A stretch of 64,000 nt of DNA, taken from the NCBI RefSeq assembly GCF_000508165.1, contig NZ_AYOZ01000005.1:50533-114532 (forward strand), in the 5' to 3' direction. The DNA comes from Marinomonas profundimaris. GTDB lineage: Bacteria; Pseudomonadota; Gammaproteobacteria; Pseudomonadales; Marinomonadaceae. Below, one piece after another: positions 28,881-40,000 of this stretch (positions are counted from its first letter, which is position 1; each line of letters starts with the position of its first letter). The translations under genes and the position numbers were made by a program. Under the pieces are notes generated by a model. That model ran no database searches. It saw only the letters and a list, made by a program, of their open reading frames with translations, and was not told the DNA's origin.

Positions 28881-29696
28881 TTATGGGGTTAATTTGAACG
28901 TTGTCCAAATTGGTGCGTGGTCAGAAGGTTTTTCTAAGGCGCGTAATTCATAGTCTACATCGGAATCTTCCAAGTAAGGCGTTAAGCCATTGGAAGACAT
29001 GATAACGTCAATTCTTAGGCCACGCTTTGGCGTATCGTCGAAGCCTTTTGAGCGATAATCAAACCAGCTAAAACGGTCGTTTTTGGTTGGGTTTAGTTGG
29101 CGGTAAGTGTCAGTCAGTCCCCAATTCGTTAATGTACTAAACCATTCTCTTTCTTCTGGTAAAAAGCTGCATTTCCCCGTCTTTAACCAACGCTTTGCAT
29201 TGGGTTCACCAATGCCGATATCCAAATCCGTTGGCGAAATATTTATATCTCCCATGACGATGATTTTTTCATCAGCAGAGTGAGATGCGAGATAGCGCAT
29301 TAGATCCGCATAGAACTTACGCTTTGAGGGAAATTTGGTTTCGTGGTCACGGCTTTCTCCTTGAGGAAAGTAACCGTTTAGTACTTTAACCGGACCTTGT
29401 GGGGTATCGAATGTGGCGATGATCATGCGGCGCTGAGCATCTTCGTCGTCGCCAGGGAAGCCGTACTCTACGCTAGTGGCTTCTTGCTTACTAAAAATCG
29501 CCACGCCGTAGTGGGATTTTTGGCCATAATAATAGGCATGATAGCCAACCGATTTGGGGATCTCATGCGGGAACGCATCATCATGAACCTTGATTTCTTG
29601 TAAGCCGATAACGTCCGGTGCATGCTTTTCTACAAGTGCTTCTATCTGATGTGGTCGAGCTCGTAAGCCATTGATATTAAAAGAGACAAATTTCAT
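28881..29696 (-). CDS. xthA: Exodeoxyribonuclease III
   Basis: 271 residues, close to E. coli XthA (268). Conserved sites include FNINGLRAR at the N-terminus, GLQEIKV with the metal-binding Glu, [24 protein letters not shown] and the C-terminal catalytic SDHAPIW. The enzyme is an AP endonuclease and 3'-5' exonuclease of base-excision repair. It is divergent from gor, a pairing of two oxidative-stress functions, though each has its own region of about 180 bases between them. Confidence 0.96.
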   Translation of the reverse strand: MKFVSFNINGLRARPHQIEALVEKHAPDVIGLQEIKVHDDAFPHEIPKSVGYHAYYYGQKSHYGVAIFSKQEATSVEYGFPGDDEDAQRRMIIATFDTPQGPVKVLNGYFPQGESRDHETKFPSKRKFYADLMRYLASHSADEKIIVMGDINISPTDLDIGIGEPNAKRWLKTGKCSFLPEEREWFSTLTNWGLTDTYRQLNPTKNDRFSWFDYRSKGFDDTPKRGLRIDVIMSSNGLTPYLEDSDVDYELRALEKPSDHAPIWTTFKLTP

Positions 29697-29880
29697 GAGA
29701 ATTATTTCCGTAGCAAGTTGTCCTAATCATACCTAGATGTGGCGCGCTCATAAAGTGCTGAACCCATGTAACTTGGTTGGTTTTTTAGATCGTGATAATA
29801 GCGGTATTCTTTTTAACATCTTTAAATTGCCCTGTTACACTGGTTGAATGATTTTAATGGATAACATTGGAGTGCGAAAA

Positions 29881-31257
29881 ATGGCTTATCAGTACGATTT
29901 ATTTGTAATTGGCGCAGGCTCAGGCGGTGTAAGAGCGAGTCGTGTTGCGGCCTCAAAAGGCTACAAAGTCGCGGTTGCAGAAGGCAGCGCATTAGGCGGT
30001 ACTTGTGTGAACATTGGTTGTGTTCCTAAGAAGCTTTTTGTTTACGCGTCTGAATACGGCCATGGTTTTGATGAAGCGGCAGGGTTTGGTTGGAAACACG
30101 AAGGCCTTCAATTTAATTGGTCTGTATTGCGTGATAACAAAACCAAAGAAATCGAGCGCCTAAACGGCATTTATGGCAACTTGCTGAACAATGCAGGTGT
30201 AGAGTTGATTTCTGGTTTTGCTAGCTTTGTGGATGAACATACTGTCATGGTGGATGGAAAAACCTACACAGCAGAGCGGATTCTTATCGCCGTTGGCGCA
30301 AAACCTTTCATACCAGAATTTCAGGGAAGCGATTTGGTCGTTAGCTCCAACGAAATGTTTTATCTTGATGAGCTGCCCAAAAAAGCTCTCGTTGTGGGTG
30401 GTGGTTATATTGCGGTTGAGTTTGCTGGGATTTTGAATGGCCTAGGCGTGGAAACCGCATTGGCTTATCGCGGTGATCAGTTACTTCGCGGCTTCGACGA
30501 AGATGTCCGAGCGTTTGCCAGTGAAGAGTACGCTAAATCTGGCATTGATGTGCGTTTGAATACTGATGTTGAGCGCATTGAATTACTTGATACCGCTAAT
30601 CCAAACGGCGCTCGAACGGTTCATTTCAAAGATGGTCATTCAGAAACGTTTGGTTTGATCCTTTATGCAACGGGCCGAGTGCCTAATGTGGCGTCACTGG
30701 CGCTTGAAAAAGCCGGTGTCGAGACGGGCAAAAATGGCGCGGTAATCATTGATAAAAACTTCACGACATCAGCAAGAAGCGTGTTTGCCTTAGGGGATGT
30801 GACGGACAATATTCAATTAACGCCGGTTGCTATTAAAGAAGCCATGGCGCTGATCGATTACTGGTTTGATGGCAAACAAGTTGATTTTGATTACGACAAC
30901 ATTCCAACTGCGGTTTTCAGCCAACCAGCGATTGGTACGGTGGGTTTGTCTGAGCAAGAGGCGGAAAAACGCGGCCTAGACTTCCGAGTTTATCAAACGG
31001 ACTTCCGTCCAATGAAACACACGTTAAGTGGCGGCACTGCACGTTCTTTGATGAAATTGTTGGTGAACAACGCAGACGATAAAGTAATTGGTGCGCACAT
31101 GGTCGGTGATTATTCGGGCGAAATTATTCAAGGTCTTGGCATTGCATTAAAAGCAGGCGCGACGAAAGCCGACTTTGATGCGACGGTTGGCGTTCATCCA
31201 ACCAGCGCTGAAGAGTTTGTTACTTTCACAGCAGGGTCGCTCAAAGAACGTAAATAG
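29881..31257 (+). CDS. gor: Glutathione reductase
   Basis: 458 residues from ATG 29881, with GGAGTG upstream; an earlier in-frame start adds 11 residues without support. FAD motif GAGSGGVRASRVAA, redox-active disulfide GGTCVNIGCVPKK near residue 38, NAD(P)-binding GGGYIAVEFAG with Arg residues after it that favour NADPH, and the C-terminal HPTSAEEFVT containing the active-site His. It reduces glutathione disulfide in the cytoplasm. A bidirectional terminator separates it from the pectate lyase. Confidence 0.95.
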   Translation: MAYQYDLFVIGAGSGGVRASRVAASKGYKVAVAEGSALGGTCVNIGCVPKKLFVYASEYGHGFDEAAGFGWKHEGLQFNWSVLRDNKTKEIERLNGIYGNLLNNAGVELISGFASFVDEHTVMVDGKTYTAERILIAVGAKPFIPEFQGSDLVVSSNEMFYLDELPKKALVVGGGYIAVEFAGILNGLGVETALAYRGDQLLRGFDEDVRAFASEEYAKSGIDVRLNTDVERIELLDTANPNGARTVHFKDGHSETFGLILYATGRVPNVASLALEKAGVETGKNGAVIIDKNFTTSARSVFALGDVTDNIQLTPVAIKEAMALIDYWFDGKQVDFDYDNIPTAVFSQPAIGTVGLSEQEAEKRGLDFRVYQTDFRPMKHTLSGGTARSLMKLLVNNADDKVIGAHMVGDYSGEIIQGLGIALKAGATKADFDATVGVHPTSAEEFVTFTAGSLKERK

Positions 31258-31284
31258 TGTTTGAGTTGTCCTTTCGCAAAAAGC

Positions 31285-31328
31285 AAAAAAAGACGCATCG
31301 GTAGACTATGACTGATGCGTCTTTTTTT
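31285..31328. terminator. Bidirectional terminator after gor
   Basis: AGACGCATCGGT (31291-31302) pairs with ACTGATGCGTCT (31311-31322), with A run before and T run after. It serves gor and the convergent PL2 gene, whose stop lies in the T run. Confidence 0.9.
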
Positions 31329-33000
31329 ATGAATCGAATGACGTTTTTCTAGATTGTGTATAAGAATGTTTCGTTCTCAAATAAATCGATTTCACGTCCA
31401 TCGTATTTTTCAAACTGCCATCTGGCATCATCATATCTCCATGAATATAACCGCCTCGGCTGCGATAAACGGGAACTAATTCACGCTGACCTCGTTTGGC
31501 CGCGGTTAGGCTGAGTAGGGCGAGCGGTTCGATGTCGTCGAATCGGCAGTGAATGTGTTTTTCACTGGGGGTAAATAATCCACGATGCGCGCTGCGTTTC
31601 ATTATGTTATTCCCGAGTTTTTCCGCGAGTTCGAGGTAGCTCGCGTGTTGGCTGACTTGATGCATTTCTAGCACCGCAAACATGAGGAGAGCGTCGTTGG
31701 CTTCTGTGTTGAGTTTGACTGTTGGGTTTGCTGTGTTCCATTCACCTAAGTCAACGTGTTTTGCCATCGCGCAAACCGTTGACCAAAGTGTGTCGCTGCG
31801 GCTTTCTACCCAGTTGGTGACATACGTAAGGAAAACGTGGCTCGGAAGCGGTCGACGAATCATCTCGACGCCTTTTTTTCCGTAGTAACCGTACCGTGGG
31901 ACTCGATGGCCGGTTAAATCCTTTCCATCGGCAAACATCGGTTTTATCTCGTTGGTTTCGGCGTCATAAGCGTACTGCGCCCAGGCCTCTAAGCCTTCCG
32001 TCGTCCAATCCAATAATTGTTTTCCATCTTCCCCTAATTCGCGGGCGAGCAGAGTTTGTGCAAGCGCGCAGTCACCGTAAATACCTTCGGGGCCATTTAA
32101 CGCTTCGTCGTCCATTTTGAATAATACCCATGCCTCTTTCGCGACGTCGCCGTATTCAGCTCCGAACTGTCTTGCCGCGCGATCACCCCAAAATGAAAAA
32201 GTATACTGCGGATGACTTTCGTCTTCTGGCGGTGAGCCAGTTTGCTTAGGGCGGTTATATTGATAGCAACCCAGCTTGGTTTCTGGATGACGAGAATCAA
32301 CATATTGGCGCATTAAAAACTCGGCCCAAGAAAGGGCTTTTTCATCGCCGTCAAATTTGTAAAGCATGCCAGCGCTAAACACCAGATCGTTGCCAATATT
32401 TACGAAGGACAAGCCTTTCATTTCACGTAATGGTTCTAGGTTACTGCTTTGGGGTTTGTCCCAAAATGTCGTTTCGTCGAACGCCAACCCATAACTGCCA
32501 TGACGGGACATTTCCATGTTCTCCCAGTTGGTTACATGGCAGTTCCAGATGGCCATGATCATTCGGCTAGTAGCAGTTGGGTTGGTTTCGTACATGAGTT
32601 CGTAATATGGGCAGTGGTGTTTGAGCTCGTGCACCATATTTTTATTTTCTGGGCCAACGGCGTTTAAGGTTTTTAGGTCGAGAAAAGAATGCCCACCCCA
32701 GCGAATCAAGCCACTGGAATCGGCATGCTCAAAATGCCAGTGAATCGCATCTTTTGCGGCTTGCTTGTATTTTGGTTGATGGGTGATTGCACTTAATCCG
32801 CTAAAAAAGCGAAATAAGTTCTGCTGGCTGGCAATGTTTGACGGTTCCCAAATGCTTCCGTCGGTGTTTTTCCACGTAACGGGCTTGCCTGTAAATGTGT
32901 CGCAACCATCAAAGAAAAGCGGGGTTCCGTGGTAAGGATCAATATAGTGTTCAAGAATCGTATCCGCGTATTTTATAAGATAGTCCAGCATGTCTTGCAT
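31327..33000 (-). CDS. Polysaccharide lyase family 2 (pectate/exopolygalacturonate lyase)
   Basis: 557 residues from ATG 33000, behind AGGGA. There is no signal peptide, so it acts in the cytoplasm like PelW. The family 2 active site is visible: RWGGHSFLDL with a metal-binding His near residue 105, ELKHHCPYYELM with the Glu, and MEMSRHGSYG with the Arg that acts as base and the next His ligand. The enzyme cleaves oligogalacturonides from their ends by beta-elimination. No kdg, uxa or pectin-transport gene is near it. Family assignment rests on remembered motifs. Confidence 0.75.
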   Translation of the reverse strand: MQDMLDYLIKYADTILEHYIDPYHGTPLFFDGCDTFTGKPVTWKNTDGSIWEPSNIASQQNLFRFFSGLSAITHQPKYKQAAKDAIHWHFEHADSSGLIRWGGHSFLDLKTLNAVGPENKNMVHELKHHCPYYELMYETNPTATSRMIMAIWNCHVTNWENMEMSRHGSYGLAFDETTFWDKPQSSNLEPLREMKGLSFVNIGNDLVFSAGMLYKFDGDEKALSWAEFLMRQYVDSRHPETKLGCYQYNRPKQTGSPPEDESHPQYTFSFWGDRAARQFGAEYGDVAKEAWVLFKMDDEALNGPEGIYGDCALAQTLLARELGEDGKQLLDWTTEGLEAWAQYAYDAETNEIKPMFADGKDLTGHRVPRYGYYGKKGVEMIRRPLPSHVFLTYVTNWVESRSDTLWSTVCAMAKHVDLGEWNTANPTVKLNTEANDALLMFAVLEMHQVSQHASYLELAEKLGNNIMKRSAHRGLFTPSEKHIHCRFDDIEPLALLSLTAAKRGQRELVPVYRSRGGYIHGDMMMPDGSLKNTMDVKSIYLRTKHSYTQSRKTSFDS

Positions 33001-33221
33001 CGTGTTTGTCCCTGTTTTTATTCTGTCTCTCATCTTAAAGGAGATTTTCACCGCTCGCCATTAAAAATTAAAACGGCGTTTCTATTTTCTTCTTGAAAGT
33101 TGTTTGGCCGCCACATACGTTTTCTCTATCGGTGTAGTCTTAATTTCGATTGCCTCAACCTATGCTCTTCTTTACTGTCCGTAACACAATATGTACCGAT
33201 GAAAAATACTAAGAGAGCAGC

Positions 33222-34694
33222 ATGAACGACGTATTAAGAACTCTAGAACCGAAAGCCATTTGGCAGCATTTTCAAACCTTATGTAACACGCCTCGCCCTT
33301 CTTATTATGAAGCAGCGTTAAGAGAGCATTTGATTCAATGGGCAACTGGATTAGGCCTTGAAACCTACGTTGATCCTGCTGGTAATCTATTGATTCGTAA
33401 AATCGCGTCAAAAGGTATGGAAGATCGTGAAACGGTTGTGCTGCAAGGTCATTTGGACATGGTGGCGCAAAAAGAAGCAAACATCGAGCATGACTTCACC
33501 AAAGACCCAATCGTCACGCAAGTCATCGATGGATGGGTTCACGCAACGGGCACAACACTAGGCGCAGACAACGGCATAGGTGTGGCAGCGGCTATGGCCG
33601 TATTGGAATCGACCGATTTGCTTCACGGGCCCATTGAAGCTTTGTTTACCATTGAAGAAGAAACCAGTTTGCGCGGTGCATTACAGCTAGAAGAAGGCAT
33701 TTTAAAAGGTAAAATTCTGCTTAACTTGGACTCAGAAGACCGAGGTGATGTGTACATTGGCTGCGCGGGTGGCGTGGACATTAACGTTATGAAGCCGTAT
33801 TTAGCTGTGCCTGTGAATGCCGCAAAAAAAGCCTTCGACATTACCGTATCTGGATTGCGCGGCGGTCACTCAGGTTTGGATATTCAAAAAGGCCGTGCCA
33901 GTGGGAATGTTTTGATTATTCGCCTATTAAATTTGCTAAAAGAGCAATGTGAGTTCGGCTTGAGTGGTTTGTCTGGTGGCACATTGCGAAATGCAATTTC
34001 CCGAGATGCAAAAGCGACCATCAATATTGAAGCGGAAAATGAGACAAAATTATTTACGTTCATCGATGCGTTTGAAAAAGCCACTCAGGCGGAATTTTCG
34101 ACGACGGAAGCTAACCTGAAAGTAACCTTAGCACCAGCGGAATTGGATGCAGAACTAGAAGCGTCTGATGCCGCATCTTTGCTGAGTGCATTGTATTGCG
34201 CACCTCATGGCGTTCATCGAATGAGTGCTGATTTAGAAGGTGTTACCGAGACATCGTGCAACCTTGGTGTGATTAATTTGAAGAATACCGAAAACGGCGA
34301 GAAAGTATTTGATGCCTGTTTGCTGGTTCGTTCTTTAGTGGATTCCGCGGTAGAGCATCACGCTTACGTGGCGAAGTCTGCGTTTTCCTTGATTCAAGCT
34401 GACGTCAAATTGGAAAATGGTTACCCTGGCTGGCGACCAGACCCAAGCGCTGGCTTGCTCAAGCACTTTCTTGAAGTGCATAAAGACGTAATGGGGCATG
34501 AAGCGAACGTAAAAGTCATTCATGCTGGCCTAGAGTGCGGTATTATTGGCGCGAAATATTCCGGCATGGAAATGGTGTCATTTGGCCCTAACATTCGTGG
34601 AGCGCATTCACCCACTGAGCGCATGGAAATTGATTCGGTAGCCGACTTCTGGCGACTGCTTGTCGCTCTTTTGGAGTCTACACCGAGGGCTTAA
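33222..34694 (+). CDS. pepD: Xaa-His dipeptidase PepD (aminoacyl-histidine dipeptidase)
   Basis: 490 residues, M20 metallopeptidase family. Metal ligands are in LQGHLDMVAQ near residue 80, LGADNGIGVAAA near 118, FTIEEETSL near 150 with the catalytic Glu, and the C-terminal GPNIRGAHSPTERM. The insert dimerisation domain lies in the middle, with ISGLRGGHSG-type residues. The enzyme splits dipeptides such as carnosine-like beta-Ala-His and a range of Xaa-His. It is monocistronic in this window. Confidence 0.93.
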   Translation: MNDVLRTLEPKAIWQHFQTLCNTPRPSYYEAALREHLIQWATGLGLETYVDPAGNLLIRKIASKGMEDRETVVLQGHLDMVAQKEANIEHDFTKDPIVTQVIDGWVHATGTTLGADNGIGVAAAMAVLESTDLLHGPIEALFTIEEETSLRGALQLEEGILKGKILLNLDSEDRGDVYIGCAGGVDINVMKPYLAVPVNAAKKAFDITVSGLRGGHSGLDIQKGRASGNVLIIRLLNLLKEQCEFGLSGLSGGTLRNAISRDAKATINIEAENETKLFTFIDAFEKATQAEFSTTEANLKVTLAPAELDAELEASDAASLLSALYCAPHGVHRMSADLEGVTETSCNLGVINLKNTENGEKVFDACLLVRSLVDSAVEHHAYVAKSAFSLIQADVKLENGYPGWRPDPSAGLLKHFLEVHKDVMGHEANVKVIHAGLECGIIGAKYSGMEMVSFGPNIRGAHSPTERMEIDSVADFWRLLVALLESTPRA

Positions 34695-34857
34695 GTCTTG
34701 TATCATTCTTGGTAAGTATGTTCTTGGTCTAAGTACTTGTATCTTTCTTCTATGGGAAGGCAATGCTCTCAACTAGCATTGCCTTTTCTTTTTTAGGATG
34801 GGTGCAAGGTCGGCGGGTTAGAATATGTCATAATAGCCAAATCGAAGATGAGGTTAG

Positions 34858-35727
34858 ATGATGGGTTCACAGGCGCTGACGATAGAATTGGATGATGAGC
34901 AGTTTGAGGCGGTTTTGGGTGACAATTTGTTGTCATCGTTGCTTTCTCAGGGTGCGGATGTTCGTTACGGTTGTCGTGCAGGGGCTTGTGGAGCTTGTCG
35001 TCTATATGATGCGAGTAATTGTGAGTCGATTCTTTCTTGCCAAACGACGGTTGCTTCGGCGATGTCATTGACTCGGCAAACGCCAGCCGTGTCTTCTTCT
35101 TTTTCTGTTTTAAATCCTATTTGTTTGAATGAATCAGCTATCGAGCTAACGCTTTTGGGGCCAAGTGATGATTCTTTCGGGGATCGTGTTTCGGTTGGCT
35201 TTCCTGCTAGTAAATCATCGTCTGTTTTTATTGATGAGCAGGCTCATTTTTATGAGTGTATGGCGTTAAATCCTGCTGGAGCGCCTTTAAAAGTCGTGTT
35301 GCATAAAGCGCAGTTATGCGACAAGGATTGGCTGCGTGCCTTAGCGCTTTCGTCTGATAATAAGGTGGATGTTCAATTATCGACTGGAATGCGCAAAGGT
35401 CGTTTGTTGTTTGAGATGGATATTGCTGATGCGCCTGCTGTAGTCATTTCTTCTCCTGATAATGCTATTTATGCATCTTATTGGCGTGAGACTTTGTTGG
35501 ATTACACGCCAATGTTTCTCGGGCATTTTGCTTTGTATGCAAATAATGATCTGACGCTTAGTTTGGCCGATGACGCTTTTATTGCGTTTCTCAGTGACGC
35601 GTTTGCCAATGCAGGAAGTGGTGTTTTACAGATTATTTATCATGGTCAAAAAATCTCAGCGAAAGATTGGGAACAATCGCTTCGTCCTTTGAGGATTCGA
35701 ATGAATCAGTTGCATTTTGTTCGTTAA
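34858..35727 (+). CDS. 2Fe-2S ferredoxin domain fused to a degenerate reductase-like region
   Basis: 289 residues; start ATG at 34858 or the adjoining ATG at 34861. Residues about 6-65 form a plant-type 2Fe-2S domain with C39-x4-C44-x2-C47 and C61; the 13-residue gap to the last Cys is shorter than usual. Residues 80-150 and 175-260 are placed like the FAD and NAD domains of ferredoxin reductases, but the RxYS flavin motif and the glycine-rich NAD motif are not seen. It is probably an electron-transfer subunit of unknown partner. It lies about 50 bases before sbcD. Confidence 0.7.
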   Translation: MMGSQALTIELDDEQFEAVLGDNLLSSLLSQGADVRYGCRAGACGACRLYDASNCESILSCQTTVASAMSLTRQTPAVSSSFSVLNPICLNESAIELTLLGPSDDSFGDRVSVGFPASKSSSVFIDEQAHFYECMALNPAGAPLKVVLHKAQLCDKDWLRALALSSDNKVDVQLSTGMRKGRLLFEMDIADAPAVVISSPDNAIYASYWRETLLDYTPMFLGHFALYANNDLTLSLADDAFIAFLSDAFANAGSGVLQIIYHGQKISAKDWEQSLRPLRIRMNQLHFVR

Positions 35728-35778
35728 TTTTATTAGACCTTTTTTGGCTTTGTGCTTTTTATTTATTGGATTTTATTA

Positions 35779-37044
35779 ATGAAAATTCTTCACACTTCTG
35801 ATTGGCATCTCGGTCAACACTTTATGGGAAAATCCCGCCGAGATGAACATAAGGCATTTATTGATTGGTTGTTGGCGCTGGTGGACAGCGAATCGATTGA
35901 TGCGGTGATTATTGCGGGTGATGTTTTTGATACAGGATCGCCGCCAAGTTATGCGCGTGAAATGTACCATCAGTTGGTATTAGACATGAAAGCGCGTCAA
36001 TGTCAGTTGGTCATTGTAGCGGGTAATCATGATTCAGTGAGCATGCTGAATGAATCAAAGAGCCTGCTTTCTTACCTAGATACGCAAGTGTCGAGTCAGG
36101 CAAGTCTTGAAGACTTGGCGTCTCACGTGATTGCGCTAAAAGATAAAAGTGGTGAAGTAGCGGCTTGGGTTTGTGCGGTGCCGTATTTACGACCAAAAGA
36201 CGTTATGAAAAGCATTTCTGGTCAGTCTGAGCAAGATAAAAAGCTGGGGTTATTGCAGCACATTGGTGATTTTTATCAGCAGGTGTATGAACTTGCCTGC
36301 GAGAAAAATAAAAGCCTCAAACAACCTGTGCCGATTATTGGAACCGGTCATTTAACCGCAATGGGCGGGCAAGTGAGCGAGTCGGTGCGTGATCTTTATG
36401 TTGGTACGCTTGAAGCCTTGCCAACGTCGGTTTTCCCTAAATTTGATTACCTTGCACTTGGGCACATTCACCGTGCGCAGGCGATTACCAAAGATGGTCG
36501 TTTTCGCTACAGCGGTTCACCGATTCCATTGAGTTTTGATGAGTTGGGTAGAGAGAAATCCTTGGTTGTTATTGATACGGCCGCGCTTGTTGCGCAAGGT
36601 CCAGCGATGGATCTTTTTGACGAGAAACAAGAGCCGATTCAGCTTCATACGATTCCAACTTTTCAACCCATGCAAAGTTTAAAAGGCAACCTTAAAGACG
36701 TGTTGAAGCAGATAGACAAACTGACAATTATTGACGGCACGATGCTTTGGTTAGAAGTCACGGTGATTGCAGACGAATACTTAAGTGACGTCCATAAGCG
36801 ATTGGTCGAAGCCATAGAAGGCAAGTCTATCGAGTTGCTTCGAGTCATGCGAAAAAGCGCCGTGGACACAAAAAAGGCGGCGTTTGAATCGCGTCAAACC
36901 TTGTCTGAATTGACCGTGAAAGAGGTGTTTGAGAAAAGCTTACAAGGCAACGCAGACATTGACGAAGAAGAAAGCGTGATCTTAACCAATTTATTTAATC
37001 ACTGTTTGATCGAGATGGAAGACAGCCAGGAGAAGCAAGTATGA
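35779..37044 (+). CDS. sbcD: SbcCD nuclease subunit SbcD
   Basis: 421 residues from ATG 35779, where [11 protein letters not shown] begins as in all SbcD. Phosphoesterase motifs: [29 protein letters not shown] and [11 protein letters not shown], the Mre11-type dimetal nuclease set. With SbcC it cuts hairpin and palindromic DNA and clears protein-blocked ends. The end overlaps the sbcC start by four bases (ATGA). The ribosome-binding site is weak. Confidence 0.95.
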   Translation: MKILHTSDWHLGQHFMGKSRRDEHKAFIDWLLALVDSESIDAVIIAGDVFDTGSPPSYAREMYHQLVLDMKARQCQLVIVAGNHDSVSMLNESKSLLSYLDTQVSSQASLEDLASHVIALKDKSGEVAAWVCAVPYLRPKDVMKSISGQSEQDKKLGLLQHIGDFYQQVYELACEKNKSLKQPVPIIGTGHLTAMGGQVSESVRDLYVGTLEALPTSVFPKFDYLALGHIHRAQAITKDGRFRYSGSPIPLSFDELGREKSLVVIDTAALVAQGPAMDLFDEKQEPIQLHTIPTFQPMQSLKGNLKDVLKQIDKLTIIDGTMLWLEVTVIADEYLSDVHKRLVEAIEGKSIELLRVMRKSAVDTKKAAFESRQTLSELTVKEVFEKSLQGNADIDEEESVILTNLFNHCLIEMEDSQEKQV

Positions 37045-40000
37045 AAATTTGTAAGCTTCGACTGAAAAACATCAATTCCTTAAAAGGTGAATGGGAAATT
37101 GATTTCACCAAAGCGCCGTTTGACGATGCAGGTGTCTTTGCCATTGTCGGTCCAACGGGCGCTGGCAAATCCACGTTATTGGATGCGATCTGTTTGGCTT
37201 TGTACCACGAAACACCAAGGCTCAAAGTCTCGCCGAGTCAGAATGAGTTAATGACACGCCATACAGCGGAGTGTTTGGCGGAGGTTGAGTTCGAAATAAA
37301 AGGCAAAGGTTATCGAGCGTTTTGGGGACAACGTCGTGCGCGTGGAAACAGTGATGGTAAATTGCAACCAATGACGTGCGAGTTGTGTGAGCTAGATGGC
37401 ACTATTATTACCACTAAAATCAACGAAAAAATCGATAAAATTGCTGAAATTACCGGGTTGGATTTTTCACGCTTTACCAAGTCTATGTTGCTCGCTCAAG
37501 GTGGTTTTTCGGCTTTTTTGAATGCTTCCGCCAATGACAGAGCGGAATTACTGGAAGAGTTAACGGGCACAGAAATTTACGGACAAGTGTCTAAATGGGT
37601 GTTTGAAAAGCACAAAACAGAACGCCAAAAAATTGCGCAGTTGGAAGCGGTTAATGCACAACGCCAACTGATGAGCGAAGATGCTCTGCAAGCGCTTATT
37701 GAACAAGAAACCAGCTTAGCGGCAGAAGACAAAACCCTGTCTGACAATCTAAAGCAACATAAGACAAATCTTGAGTGGCGACAGACAGAATCGAACCTTG
37801 TAAAGCAGTTAGTGACAAGCCAGCAACACAATGAGAATGCGATCGCGGCGTTGGCGGATTTCAAACCAAAGCAAGACGCATTAGAAAAGGCTGGTGTTGC
37901 GAATACGCTTCGTCCTCAGTATGAAAGTTTGAAAGACATTCAGCGCCGAAAGTCAGACCTTGAGCGTGAACAGTCAGGCGTCTCACAGGAACAGCTTGAG
38001 CAAAGTGAGGTGATTCAACAGCTTGATCTTCATACCGAGAGCGTCAAGCAGGCATTTGAAACGCAAACCCAACTATGGGATGCGCTTAACGAAGACATTG
38101 CGAACATTATTCAGCCGTTGGTTTCTCGTCGAGAGAGCGTCAATGAGCAACTTACAGAGATTAATCATCGACGTAGTACGATTGAGCAAAAGCACCTCGA
38201 AAGTGTGAATGCGTTAGCTCAGCAGAAGCAAAAACACCACGAAAGTACATTGGCTTGCGAAAGCAATCAGCCGCGTTTGGCTGAGTGGCAAGCGCCAGAG
38301 CAAATAGAAGCACAGCTGTCGAATTGGCAATATCAACAATCGTCTATTCAGACTCAAGATCAAGCGTTGACTCGCATCGCCACAGAGGTGTCGTCTGCGC
38401 AAGTGACGCTTGATTCTGCGCTGAGTACCTTTGCGGCGAGCAAAGAGGCATTAGAGACGCAAACTCGTCATGCAGCGGCGCTTGAGCAACAAGTGAAATT
38501 GGTTGTTGACGCGTTTCATTCCCTGTCGTCTGGGCGCGATTTGAATGAATGGCAAGATCATTTTCGGGGCTTGGAAGGCAGGCAGCAAAAAGCCGCTGAG
38601 CTAGTACAGCGCTATGAGTCGTATCAAGGTAAACACCAACAAATTCAGCAGATTGATGATGCCATTCAGGCATTAGTGGATCAGCTTAGTAAACAAGGCG
38701 AGCAGTTAATACAGCAAAGACAAACCTACAAAGATAAACATGCGCATTGCATGGATCTGGCCAAGTTGGTGGATGCTGAGCGACATATTGTGTCATTGAA
38801 CGAATTACGTCAATCATTGGGCGAGCATGACGCTTGTCCTTTGTGTGGCTCCCATGAACACGACCTTGACCAAGCGTTGCATCAAGCGGTGAATGTCGAA
38901 AATCAAACGCGGTTGCAGCAATTGCAATCTGAACTGGATGCATTGGTGCAAGCCGGGCAAGCACTCAAGGCCGATCAAAAGGTTGTCGAACGCGAACAGG
39001 AAATGCGCCACGATCAGCGAGACGCGTTGATAAAAGAACGCTCGACCGCAGAGAGCGAATTGTTGTCGATGTTAAATGATTTGATGTCTTTAACAAATGT
39101 GAGTGGAAGCGAACCGCTGCAAGTGTTTGACGCGGCTAGAATGTCTTCTTGTGTGTCCGACATTCAGCAAGCGTGGCAGGGCGTGCTTGAACTCAATCAA
39201 GCGGTGTTGGAAAAGCACCAGCAGCGAGCTGCGTTGGAGCAAGAATTTACCAGCGCCAACACGCAAATGCAGCAGATGACGCAAGAACTTCAGCAACTGG
39301 AGTTTCAGGGGCGCTCACTTCGTCAAACGCTTGAATCAAAACAGTCGGAATATCAAAAAATAACCATTGAGAAAGACCGTATTGAGCAGGCGCTGATGGT
39401 TTCTATGAGCGCGTCTAGTGTGCCTGAGCGTTATCTGGCGTCACCGCTGGCGGAGTCCTTGTCTGCATTGCAAACGTCCTTGCAATTATGGCGAGACGCG
39501 AAAGTGAATCATGATGCGCATGTGAAGCAAATTGAACAGCTTGGTTATGAAATTACGGTGCTAGAAGAGCGGTTGAAAGAAGGCGAGGCTCAAGTGAGTG
39601 AAGTCACGCTAAAGGCAAATGAGTTACGTGATGAATGGGATAAAATTGACGCGGCATTGTTTGATAAACTGGCTGGAAAATCCTTGTCGGACGTACGATC
39701 CGATGCGCAAGTCGCATTGGCAGGAAAGCGAATAGATTACGAAACGGCGTTGAAAGAGCGAGAGCGCGTACAGGAAGTATTGACGACGTTATCAGCGACG
39801 TTGAAAGCTCTCGAAAAATCCTTAGCGGCGTTGCGTAAAGAGTGGGAGTCGGCGGACTCTGCTTGGCAAGTTGTGTTGAAAGAAAAAGGTTTTAGTGACG
39901 AAAGCGCCTGGCAACGGACGTGTTTGACAGACACTGATCTGGCTACTTTGAAAGAGATGTCTGTCGCCTTAAAGGACACGATGACTCGACAAGCGGCTCT

